A DNA stretch of 51,280 nt. Source: Deltaproteobacteria bacterium RIFCSPHIGHO2_02_FULL_43_33 (GTDB lineage Bacteria; Desulfobacterota; GWC2-55-46; UBA9637). Both the position numbers and the translations under genes were made by a program. Positions 31,758 to 39,143 of the stretch are shown here, piece after piece. Where the stretch lies: contig MGRL01000050.1 in assembly GCA_001798165.1 (NCBI GenBank), positions 1 to 51,280 of the forward strand. Direction: 5' to 3'. Position 1 is the stretch's first letter; the number at the start of each line of letters is the position of its first letter. Below the pieces are notes generated by a model. That model ran no database searches. It was not told the origin of the DNA and saw nothing but the letters and a program-made list of their open reading frames with translations.

Positions 31758-32996
31758 CTATTGCCCTATGGAATAGAGATAAGAAGTACTTTTAATATAC
31801 AGCCTGCCATCGTTACCCAGCGCTGGAGAGTTTCCCCAGAAATAATTCGCGTTAGATGGTATCACGCTCCATCTTAACGCCCCACCAGAAGTAAAACTAT
31901 AGACAGTGCCTTCATCGCTGCCAACATAAATATTTTCATTGGCATCTATGGCAGGGCCGTTATTCTGGCAATTATCGTTTATCGTATATGTCCATTTAAG
32001 CCCTCCCCGGCTATCAAGCTTGTATATCTTTGCTGTGTCAGTTAAAGCATCTCCTATAAGAAAATAGATATTTCCATTTTTGGAAACAGAAGGGACTAAT
32101 GTAGCCCTATAATAAGGCCCATCTGTCGCGAATCTCCACTTTTCGGTTCCTGAAGGAGTGACAGCAGAGAGATATACTATATTATCCCATATACTATGTG
32201 CATAGATTGTCCCATTATCGGCGACCGCGATAGGGTTGTGAAATCGGATACCATAGCCGCGTTCACCAAGTGGGAGGTTCCATAAGGTGCCGCCAATTGA
32301 ATTCAGCGCAAGCAGACTCGTAGAATCCCAATCAATTACGGTATATATGGCGTCTCCTTTCGGCGACATGGCGATTGAACTGCAATAGTTGCAGTAGTAC
32401 ACCCACTTTATGGTGCCGTCAGGGTTTACTGCTGTTAATTCAGTACCTGGCACATATATTGTCCCTTCTTTTCCGACAGTTATTGTAGAAACTGGAAGTG
32501 GAGTTCCCCCCAAAAAGGTCTGCCATAAAATCTCTCCAGACGGACTTACTGCGTGAAGATACCAAGTTAAAGATGCACTTGAATAAGTAGTCACATAAAT
32601 CGTACCTGTAGAACTTATAGCCGGGGTAGAATCGTAAGAGGAGACAGTGTTGTTGTATAACAGAGATTGCCATTTTAAAGTGCCATCCGGGTTATACGCT
32701 GCCAAGAAGTCATCTACCACTAGTGTTACAGTGTTATAAATATGGCCGGCAACGTATACTATCTTATCCTGGCCGATAACCACACTATTTGAGCCGTTAC
32801 TTCGCATTCCAGTATCAACCTCCCACTTGACCGTCCCTGCACTTGGCCCAAGATAACTACTCTGGCCTGTGTGCTGGGGGTTATTTCCAAACATGGGCCA
32901 CGGGGCAGTGGGCTGCGTAGTACCTCCACCCTTGCCAGCAAGCGCAATGCTTGGCAGAAACAGAATGATGCTCAAAATTAAGAGAAGTCTTTTCAT
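31758..32996 (-). CDS. exported PQQ-type beta-propeller protein
   Basis: The 412-residue protein has a signal peptide (MKRLLLILSIILFLPSIALA) and then about eight repeats of the pyrrolo-quinoline-quinone-like blade: VYVAGHIYNTVTLV...YNPDGTLKWQ, IYVTTYSSASLTWYLHAVSP, IYVPGTELTAVNPDGTIKWV, IYFLIGDALTDTAKIYKLDSRG, NIYVGSDEGTVYSFTSGGAL. No enzyme active site is visible, and the cofactor residues of true quinoproteins are not evident, so it is probably a structural or binding protein like BamB relatives. It is single, ends at a strong terminator, and lies between a tRNA gene and the displaced tRNA fragment, so it may have arrived by integration. Confidence 0.85.
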   Translation of the reverse strand: MKRLLLILSIILFLPSIALAGKGGGTTQPTAPWPMFGNNPQHTGQSSYLGPSAGTVKWEVDTGMRSNGSNSVVIGQDKIVYVAGHIYNTVTLVVDDFLAAYNPDGTLKWQSLLYNNTVSSYDSTPAISSTGTIYVTTYSSASLTWYLHAVSPSGEILWQTFLGGTPLPVSTITVGKEGTIYVPGTELTAVNPDGTIKWVYYCNYCSSIAMSPKGDAIYTVIDWDSTSLLALNSIGGTLWNLPLGERGYGIRFHNPIAVADNGTIYAHSIWDNIVYLSAVTPSGTEKWRFATDGPYYRATLVPSVSKNGNIYFLIGDALTDTAKIYKLDSRGGLKWTYTINDNCQNNGPAIDANENIYVGSDEGTVYSFTSGGALRWSVIPSNANYFWGNSPALGNDGRLYIKSTSYLYSIGQ

Positions 32997-33132
32997 ACGG
33001 TTACCTCCTTTATTTTTTGCACATTGTTATCATACACGGGGGGGAAGTCAAGACAATTTTAATGTAGTTCTAAGAAATAACTGAAGAGGAGATGAGTTCT
33101 TTTGGCTCAACATGGAATTGACAAAGATTCTT

Positions 33133-33208
33133 TGGCGCGCCTGAGAGGATTTGAACCTCTGGCCCTCAGCTCCGGAGGCTGATGCTCTATCCACTGAGCT
33201 ACAGGCGC
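33133..33208 (-). tRNA. tRNA-Arg (anticodon CCG)
   Basis: The cloverleaf reads GCGCCTGTAGCTCAGTGGAT, anticodon loop CTCCGGA, T-loop GTTCAAATC and acceptor CAGGCGC with discriminator G and encoded CCA. All stems pair. It is the last gene of the five-tRNA leftward cluster. Confidence 0.97.
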
Positions 33209-33214
33209 AAAACG

Positions 33215-33288
33215 CGCGCCCGGCAGGATTCGAACCTGCGACCTTCGGATTCGAAGTCCGTCGCTCTATCCAGCTGAGCTACGGGCGC
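33215..33288 (-). tRNA. tRNA-Arg (anticodon TCG)
   Basis: The gene reads GCGCCCGTAGCTCAGCTGGA, anticodon loop CTTCGAA (TCG) and T-loop GGTTCGAATCC. CCA is not encoded; the base after discriminator G is C then GTT. Only 6 nt separate it from tRNA-Arg(CCG), so the two must be processed from one transcript. Confidence 0.96.
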
Positions 33289-33299
33289 ACTTTTAAAAC

Positions 33300-33378
33300 C
33301 AGTATACAGTAGGCAGTAAGCAGTATGCAGTCAGCCTTTCGGTCTTTGCTGCTTACTCCATACTCCTTACTGCTTACT
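33300..33378. repeat. paired-word hairpin between tRNA-Arg(TCG) and tRNA-His
   Basis: Words AGTATACAGTAGGCAGTAAG and CAGTATGCAGTCAG (33301-33334) pair with GCTGCTTACTCCATACTCC and TTACTGCTTACTAT (33349-33380) around CTTTCGG. Three to four copies of a CAGTA-like word are present on each side. Confidence 0.85.
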
Positions 33379-33388
33379 ATAATTTTTT

Positions 33389-33464
33389 TGGGGTGGACGA
33401 GGGGATTTGAACCCCCGGCCCTCGGAGCCACAGTCCGATGCTCTAACCGCTGAGCTACGCCCAC
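33389..33464 (-). tRNA. tRNA-His (anticodon GTG)
   Basis: The gene reads GTGGGCGTAGCTCAGCGGTT, anticodon loop CTGTGGC (GTG), T-arm GGGGGTTCAAATCCCC and acceptor CGTCCAC with discriminator C and encoded CCA. A G at the -1 position (complement at 33465) is present, as required for histidyl-tRNA synthetase. Confidence 0.96.
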
Positions 33465-33470
33465 CATTGT

Positions 33471-33560
33471 TAAGCGTATAGCGTTGTGCGTTATAGCGCT
33501 TGTGGCTGCTTTTATATTTTATCGCAATAACACAATAAACGCTATAACCCTTTAACACTT
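33471..33560. repeat. paired-word hairpin between tRNA-His and tRNA-Arg(TCT)
   Basis: TAAGCGTATAGCGTTGTGCG and TTATAGCGCTTG (33471-33502) face CACAATAAACGCTATAACCC and TTAACACTTA (33531-33561). The word is GCGTTATAGC-like. The loop is long and T-rich. Confidence 0.75.
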
Positions 33561-33563
33561 ATT

Positions 33564-33640
33564 TGGCGCGCCCGAAGGGAGTCGAACCCCTGACCAACTG
33601 CTTAGAAGGCAGTTGCTCTATCCATCTGAGCTACGGGCGC
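33564..33640 (-). tRNA. tRNA-Arg (anticodon TCT)
   Basis: The gene reads GCGCCCGTAGCTCAGATGGA, anticodon loop CTTCTAA (TCT), T-arm GGGGTTCGACTCCC and acceptor CGGGCGC with discriminator G and encoded CCA. It reads AGA codons. Confidence 0.97.
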
Positions 33641-33654
33641 ACTTTAAGACAGCA

Positions 33655-33730
33655 AGAGTCAAAAGTCATGAGTCGGAAGTAAAAAACGGCTTTTTATACT
33701 CTTGACTTCTGACTTTTCACTTTTCACTTT
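33655..33730. repeat. paired-word hairpin between tRNA-Arg(TCT) and tRNA-Pro
   Basis: AGAGTCAAAAGTCATGAGTC and GGAAGT (33655-33680) face ATACTCTTGACTTCTGACTT and TTCACTTTTCACTTT (33696-33730). The word is AAAGTCA-like, again different from the other two spacers of the same tRNA cluster. Confidence 0.85.
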
Positions 33731-33737
33731 CTTTGTA

Positions 33738-33814
<77 letters not shown>

Positions 33815-33977
33815 TCCTGTTTAGAATCATGTTCCGTGAAATTTATTTTGTAACACATTAAACACTTACTTTGCAAGATTTTTCTCATGCTCACAAAGAG
33901 AGATTGCCAAAAAATAGTTTTTATTATTTCTGAATTTATGGAAATGGACGCTCATTTTGTGATAGAAGGGTTACACT

Positions 33978-34709
33978 GTGCAAACCAATCCTATCGTTGA
34001 GGTAAAGGGTCTAACAAAAATCTTTAATAGCCTCAAGGCTGTGGACAATATCTCATTTGAGATGTATCCGGGTGAGATACTCGGCCTTTTAGGCCCAAAT
34101 GGGGCCGGTAAAACCACAACCCTACAGATGCTATTGGCCCTGACAACCCCTACATCAGGAGATATTAAGATTTTTGGATTAGACCTTCAATATCATAGAG
34201 AAAAAATCCTCCAATCTGTAAATTTTTCATCAAGCTATGTTGCTATGCCATATTCCCTTACTGTTATGGAAAACCTTATGGTCTTCGCAAGGCTTTATAA
34301 TGTAAAGAATCCGCAATCAAAGATATTAGAGCTTCTCAAAGACTTTGAGAGTGAATATCTAAAAGACAGGGCAGTGAGAAACCTTTCATCAGGCCAGATA
34401 ACCAGAGTCTGTCTTATAAAGGCGCTGTTAAGCGACCCCAAAATCTTATTCCTTGATGAGCCGACAGCAAGTCTTGACCCGGATATTTCAGATAAGACCA
34501 GAAGGCTTTTAAAAAAGATAAAAAAGGAAAAGGATATATCAATCCTCTATTCATCTCATAATATGAAAGAGATGGAGGAGATGAGCGACAGGATTATATT
34601 TCTGGATAAAGGGAGAATTATTGCTAAGGGCAGACCCGAAGAAGTGAGGGCTCAGTTTAAAGGGGCAAGCCTGGAAGATGTGTTCCTCAAGATAGCGAGG
34701 GGGATATGA
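33978..34709 (+). CDS. ABC transporter ATPase (ABC-2 type exporter)
   Basis: The 243-residue ATPase has Walker A LLGPNGAGKTTTLQMLLALT, the signature NLSSGQITRVCLIKALL, Walker B ILFLDEPTASLDP and switch LYSSHNMKEMEEM. The signature LSSGQ instead of LSGGQ is usual in CcmA/NatA-like exporters. Start is GTG at 33978 with AGAAGGG upstream. It overlaps the permease gene by 4 nt. The substrate is unknown; similar pairs export drugs, lipids or polysaccharides. The permease is broken (see next entry), so the system may not work. Confidence 0.93.
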   Translation: MQTNPIVEVKGLTKIFNSLKAVDNISFEMYPGEILGLLGPNGAGKTTTLQMLLALTTPTSGDIKIFGLDLQYHREKILQSVNFSSSYVAMPYSLTVMENLMVFARLYNVKNPQSKILELLKDFESEYLKDRAVRNLSSGQITRVCLIKALLSDPKILFLDEPTASLDPDISDKTRRLLKKIKKEKDISILYSSHNMKEMEEMSDRIIFLDKGRIIAKGRPEEVRAQFKGASLEDVFLKIARGI

Positions 34710-35496
34710 AAATACACAGGATTGTGGCGCTTGTCATCCGTCATCTCTATCTCTATAAAAGAAGCATTCCACGATTAATGGAGGTGTTCTATTGGCCGTT
34801 TTTGGATTTAGTGGTCTGGGGTTTTATAACCATCTATCTTAGTAAGTTTAAAGAGACATTACCGAGCTTTATAGCCTTTTTGCTCGGGGCATTGATTTTA
34901 TGGGATATCCTGTTCAGATCTCAGCAAGGATTATCCGTATCCTTTTTGGAAGATATGTGGGCAAGGAATCTCCTGAATATCTTTGTAAGCCCTATCAGTC
35001 CCATTGAATACATATTTGCATTGATGCTTGTAAGCATTGTAAAGCTTTTACTTGCAAGCGTTGTCATGGTTTTATTGCATGGCTCTTTTATTCCTTCAAT
35101 ATTTTTTTAATCGGCATTGCCCTCATACCGCTGATAATCAACCTGGTGATTATGGGGTGGGCAATGGGGGTTGTTACTATGGCCTTAATCTTGAGGTTGG
35201 GTCAGGAGGCCGAAGTTCTGGCTTGGGCGGTTGCCTTTCTTTTCCAGCCGGTATCGGCGGTATTTTACCCGGTGTCTGTGCTTCCCCCTTTTCTTAAGAC
35301 AATTGCCCGATACATACCATCATCCCATATCTTTGAAGGTATGAGGGGAGTGGTTGCCGGCGGCGGCTTTCCAGCCACTGAACTTGTTTGGGCAACCTCA
35401 TTGAATATGCTATACCTGACAGGGGCGTTGATATTTTTTTATTGGAATTTTGGAGTTGTCAGGAAAAAGGGGCTTTTGGCAAAGGTGGGGGAATAG
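34706..35496 (+). pseudogene. ABC-2 type permease, -1 frameshift at a T-run
   Basis: The first frame (34706-35110) encodes four to five helices (FLDLVVWGFITIYL, FIAFLLGALILWDILF, FALMLVSIVKLLLAS) and stops in the T7 run at 35102-35108. Adding one T continues as IFFLIGIALIPLIINLVIMG and then WAMGVVTMALILRLGQEAEV, FYPVSVLPPFLKTIARYIPS and a last helix to 35496, giving a normal permease of 263 residues. So a single base is missing in a homopolymer. It may be an assembly error, transcriptional slippage correction, or a recent inactivating mutation. Confidence 0.85.
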
Positions 35497-35587
35497 ACCA
35501 CAAGAGTCTTTGGAAATTTCACTATAACCGTTAAAGCTGTTTTTTCTCATGTTAAAGAAGTTGAGTAGATATTTTTATGTTTTTAAT

Positions 35588-35649
35588 ACAAACGCAAGAT
35601 TTGAGTCAGAGCCTGCCCCTGAAAGTTTATATCAGGGGATTGCGTTTGT
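35588..35649. repeat. composite hairpin between converging genes
   Basis: Outer arms ACAAACGCAA (35588-35597) and TTGCGTTTGT (35640-35649) are perfect; the inner CCCCTGA (35616-35622) and TCAGGGG (35632-35638) form a second stem shared with the repeat at 7134. It lies between the converging permease and ilvE genes, where a bidirectional transcript end is expected. Confidence 0.8.
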
Positions 35650-35653
35650 AGAT

Positions 35654-36568
35654 TTACACATACGTCAGCCACCCCTCGTATTTCTTCTCTCTCCCCTTCA
35701 CAATATTAAAAAATGTCTCTTGAATCGTTTTGGTCACAGGCCCCGGTTTACCTTCTCCAATCTTTCTTTTATCCGCCTCCCGTATTGGCGTTATCTCTGC
35801 CGCCGTTCCTGTGAAGAATGCCTCGTCTGCGATGTAAAGCTCATCCCGCGTGAACCGTTCCTCTTTCACTTCAAAACCCTTGTCTCTTGCAATCTGCATC
35901 ACGGAATCCCGCGTGATGCCCTTGAGGTTTGAGGTGAGCGGCGTAGTTTTCAGGAGATTACTTTTTATGATGAAGATATTTTCCCCGCTCCCCTCGGACA
36001 CATATCCTTCGGTGTCCAACAGCAGCGCCTCGTCATAGCCGTCTGCAATGGCCTCTCTCTTGGCAAGGATTGAATTGACATAGTGGCCGGTAACCTTTGC
36101 CTTAGTCATCATGCTGTTCACATGGTGACGGCAATAGGTGGAAACTTTTATCCTGATGCCGTTTTTAAGCGCCTCTTCTCCGAGATATGCGCCCCACGGC
36201 CATGCGGCTATGGCGACACGCACGGGATTATTTTTCGGCAGCACGCCCATAGAGCCATCTCCGAGAAAAACGATGGGACGAATGTAGCCTTCTTTCATGT
36301 CATTAACTTTAAGGATTTCAAGGGCGGCCTTGTTTATCGCATCCCGTGTAAAGGGGATTTCCATGAGCATGATGTGCGCGGATTCAAAAAGCCTATCCGT
36401 ATGCTCCTTGAGCCTGAATATGGCCGACCTGCCGTCATCGCATTTGTAGCACCGTATGCCTTCAAACACGCCCATGCCGTAATGCAGGCTGTGCGTGAGG
36501 ATATGCACATTGGCATCGTCCCAATTTAAAAATTTTCCGTCCATCCAGATTTTTTTTGTCTTTTCCAC
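35654..36568 (-). CDS. ilvE: branched-chain amino acid aminotransferase
   Basis: IlvE transfers the amino group in the last step of valine, leucine and isoleucine synthesis. The 304-residue PLP fold-type IV protein has the N-terminal [31 protein letters not shown], the PLP lysine in [18 protein letters not shown] and the phosphate-binding [29 protein letters not shown] and [16 protein letters not shown] finish the domain. Single gene, leftward, converging with the ABC operon. Confidence 0.96.
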   Translation of the reverse strand: MEKTKKIWMDGKFLNWDDANVHILTHSLHYGMGVFEGIRCYKCDDGRSAIFRLKEHTDRLFESAHIMLMEIPFTRDAINKAALEILKVNDMKEGYIRPIVFLGDGSMGVLPKNNPVRVAIAAWPWGAYLGEEALKNGIRIKVSTYCRHHVNSMMTKAKVTGHYVNSILAKREAIADGYDEALLLDTEGYVSEGSGENIFIIKSNLLKTTPLTSNLKGITRDSVMQIARDKGFEVKEERFTRDELYIADEAFFTGTAAEITPIREADKRKIGEGKPGPVTKTIQETFFNIVKGREKKYEGWLTYV

Positions 36569-36585
36569 AGAATGCTCCTCCTAAA

Positions 36586-36632
36586 TGCAATTACGAATTA
36601 AAAATTAGGAATTAGGATTAAAATCATTAATT
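36586..36632. repeat. word hairpin between the M99 gene and ilvE
   Basis: AATTACGAATTAAAAATTAG and GAATTAGGATT (36589-36620) face ATTAATTCTTAATT (36626-36640 region). The AATTAGGA-like word is repeated three times and inverted once or twice. It ends in the stop region of the M99 gene. Confidence 0.65.
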
Positions 36633-36633
36633 C

Positions 36634-38418
36634 TTAATTATTTTCTTTTGCTGCCACCGACTCTCCAATCTGTATTATTGCCTCTCCAATAACTATTCCT
36701 TCTCTTATTACTAATATAGCATTTTTGTCCGCATTTGTTGACCGTTTATTAAAAGTTATAATTTTATTTTCACTGTCCAATTCATCTCCAGAAACATTTA
36801 CCTTTACACCAACATTTCCGTTGACATTGGTTTTTACATCTATAATCTCCAAAGTATCCTTTGGAGTGACAGATATAATGTCTCCGTTGGCATACCACCG
36901 CTGGCCCCCCTGACTGTGTTTCACCACGATGTAGTTGAGCTTTGGTTCTTCTATATCTACAAATATTTCATCAATCCTCTTACCTATATAATTTATTGCA
37001 ACGGGATACTGTGAGCCTTTCCCATCTTTTGAATATTTTATCCACATATCCTTTGCCGTATTTATAGTATAGCCTCTGTCTTCTCCTGTGTTATTCATTT
37101 TGTTGCCTACAAAACCGAGAAAATTTACCGCAATGTCTCTTGCGTTAACACCCTCTGCGACAACATCTAAAAGCTTTAATTTATCGCCTTTTATAATCTT
37201 GAGATGCTCTTCATGAGTAAGCACCTGTCTGGAGCCGTTTACTTCTAATATGAGATATATAAATCTTGGAGATTTTGCAGGTGGTTGGAGGTTTGTTTTC
37301 ATTGCATCATTGTCATGCGATTCTGCTATGGAAATGCTTACCTCGCCGCACTTAAAGCTGTCTTTTCGCACCACAGCCTTTGTTGGTATGTTTATCTCAA
37401 ATTCTTTTTGAAAATCATTTGCAGTTCCCATACCCAGAATATCAATACTTAAACCGCGCTCATAATTTGCCTCAATCTGGACGACCTTTAACCGGTCCCC
37501 TTTTTTAACTTTGATATCCTCGCCGTCTCTGATTATAATGTTTTGTGAACCATTGAGTGATACTACCAGATATTTTAATCTCGGCGTATCCAGAGCCACT
37601 TTTGGATTTTCAGGCATGATGCCGAATTCATCCATAAATGCGTTGATGACCATAGTCTGCATCCTGACCTTGGCCTCAATATCCTTTATCTCTTTGGATG
37701 TCTCTATGCCGAATGCGGGTATGTCGTAAGTGGCAAGGGCGTAAAAGCTGGCAGATTTTCTCTGGTCAGCGTGGGGTGTGTTATTTTCAAATGTCCGGTG
37801 ATTGTTGAACCGGAAATGATAGTCCTGATTGTCTAACTTTTCATTGACGCGGCTTGCTATTTTTCTCGCCAAATCTCCGAGATGAATATCCGCGCCTTTC
37901 TCTTCTGAATAATAAACATCCGCGTCCGCAATAATGGATTGTCCGAAACGCATGGGATTTTTCATATCGCTCTCCCGTGTTTCCCGGAAAAAACCGGAAC
38001 CCTCGTGCAGATTCAGAAAAAAATCGCTCTGCGCCATCAACCCCTTGAGTATCTCTACAATTTTATCTTCATAATATTCCTTGCTGTTTATTGCAAACCG
38101 CCGGTTCATATCCCAGTTGATGGCCCTTTTATGCTCAATGATGGATAGAAAATTTGCCCGCGGCACAACAATCAAATTCCCCTTGCGCAGAGCCATATCT
38201 GCATACAGGTCTGCGGAGAGATACCCGCCCGGTTCATCGCCCTGTATGCCGCCGATGATTATCAAGGTTTTGCCCTTTTCCGCGCCATATATTTTATAGA
38301 CATTCAACTCGTAGTCTGTGTCTTTAAAATAGACATCGTGAACGGTTTTGCAAAAACCTTGAGATGAAAATGTAAGGAGGAATGCTGTAGCGAGAATGAT
38401 ATAGAGTTTTTTTCTCAT
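36634..38418 (-). CDS. M99-family (Csd4-like) carboxypeptidase with three C-terminal repeat domains
   Basis: The 594-residue exported protein (signal peptide about 1-23) has an M14-like zinc carboxypeptidase domain. The metal motif is GGIQGDEPGG: Gln59 and Glu62, with His138 in FFLNLHEGSGFF. Gln in place of the first His is the hallmark of family M99, whose founder, Helicobacter Csd4, trims peptidoglycan tripeptides to dipeptides and sets helical cell shape. After residue about 290 come three tandem beta domains, each beginning P(R/K)LxYxVV/IxxNGS (RLKYLVVSLNGSQN, RFIYLILEVNGSRQ, KLNYIVVKHSQGGQ). They may bind the cell wall or partner proteins. It is the last gene of the bactofilin operon and overlaps the preceding gene by 1 nt. 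Confidence 0.85.
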   Translation of the reverse strand: MRKKLYIILATAFLLTFSSQGFCKTVHDVYFKDTDYELNVYKIYGAEKGKTLIIIGGIQGDEPGGYLSADLYADMALRKGNLIVVPRANFLSIIEHKRAINWDMNRRFAINSKEYYEDKIVEILKGLMAQSDFFLNLHEGSGFFRETRESDMKNPMRFGQSIIADADVYYSEEKGADIHLGDLARKIASRVNEKLDNQDYHFRFNNHRTFENNTPHADQRKSASFYALATYDIPAFGIETSKEIKDIEAKVRMQTMVINAFMDEFGIMPENPKVALDTPRLKYLVVSLNGSQNIIIRDGEDIKVKKGDRLKVVQIEANYERGLSIDILGMGTANDFQKEFEINIPTKAVVRKDSFKCGEVSISIAESHDNDAMKTNLQPPAKSPRFIYLILEVNGSRQVLTHEEHLKIIKGDKLKLLDVVAEGVNARDIAVNFLGFVGNKMNNTGEDRGYTINTAKDMWIKYSKDGKGSQYPVAINYIGKRIDEIFVDIEEPKLNYIVVKHSQGGQRWYANGDIISVTPKDTLEIIDVKTNVNGNVGVKVNVSGDELDSENKIITFNKRSTNADKNAILVIREGIVIGEAIIQIGESVAAKENN

Positions 38419-39143
38419 TACAGGTCCACCTCTTTCTTTATAAGGAGGTTTCCACTTGCAGAATACACAAATGTAATTACCTTGTTTATTGGGTTATTCA
38501 TGGAATATGGCAACGTGTATTCCATACGCTTATGCCATTTTATAGAAAATCTGCTGCCCTTTTTAAAATCAAGAGGCGCTCCGTCTTTTATCCCCGCGTC
38601 TTCAGGAAAACAAAAGTATGTTCCTCCATAGTCTCCAACTATTAGAACATACCCATTTACAATTGTGCCGGAAGTATCTTCTTTAACAATATCAAAGGAA
38701 ATAATAAGCCGACTATGGTCATCTGTATTCTTGGCCTGAAAGCCTTGGAGAGAAATATGTTCAATATCTTTTATTTCTTCGCGATTGGTAACATCTTCAT
38801 TTTTTGCCACAGGTTTCACTTCAAGAAAATCCTTCCTGCTTGTTTGTGATTTTACCGTACTATCTATTGCAGACCTGGAAGTTGCTTCGGGTTTGATGGT
38901 TGTTTCTAACCCTTTCAGTTTTCCTTCTAACGCCTCCTTTTCCACGGTGAGAGAGACAAAGTCTTTTGTCAATCTATCGCGGTCAAAGTAAAGTTTTATA
39001 GAAAAGATTGTGGATATTAGGGCAACAAATATGAGAATAGAAATGGCGGCTATTAATAATTTTAGGCTTGTTATAGAAAATTCCAGTGTGTTTATCTTTC
39101 CGGTGCTATCCTTAAAATACATTACATTTATAGTTCGCTTCAT
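38418..39143 (-). CDS. single-pass membrane protein with coiled coil and shared C-terminal domain
   Basis: The 241-residue protein has a short cytoplasmic N-terminus, one transmembrane helix (LLIAAISILIFVALISTIFS at about 30-50), a coiled coil (LTVEKEALEGKLKGLETTI) and a periplasmic C-terminal domain at about 130-241. That domain (GAPLDFKKGSRFSIKWHK, then KVITFVYSASGNLLIKKEVD) is clearly homologous to the C-terminus of the L,D-transpeptidase encoded next. Overlaps of 4 nt upstream and 1 nt downstream couple it to its neighbours. I see no enzyme motif. By topology and context it could be a scaffold linking cytoplasmic bactofilin to periplasmic enzymes, a role like that proposed for Helicobacter Csd5/Csd7. 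Confidence 0.75.
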   Translation of the reverse strand: MKRTINVMYFKDSTGKINTLEFSITSLKLLIAAISILIFVALISTIFSIKLYFDRDRLTKDFVSLTVEKEALEGKLKGLETTIKPEATSRSAIDSTVKSQTSRKDFLEVKPVAKNEDVTNREEIKDIEHISLQGFQAKNTDDHSRLIISFDIVKEDTSGTIVNGYVLIVGDYGGTYFCFPEDAGIKDGAPLDFKKGSRFSIKWHKRMEYTLPYSMNNPINKVITFVYSASGNLLIKKEVDL

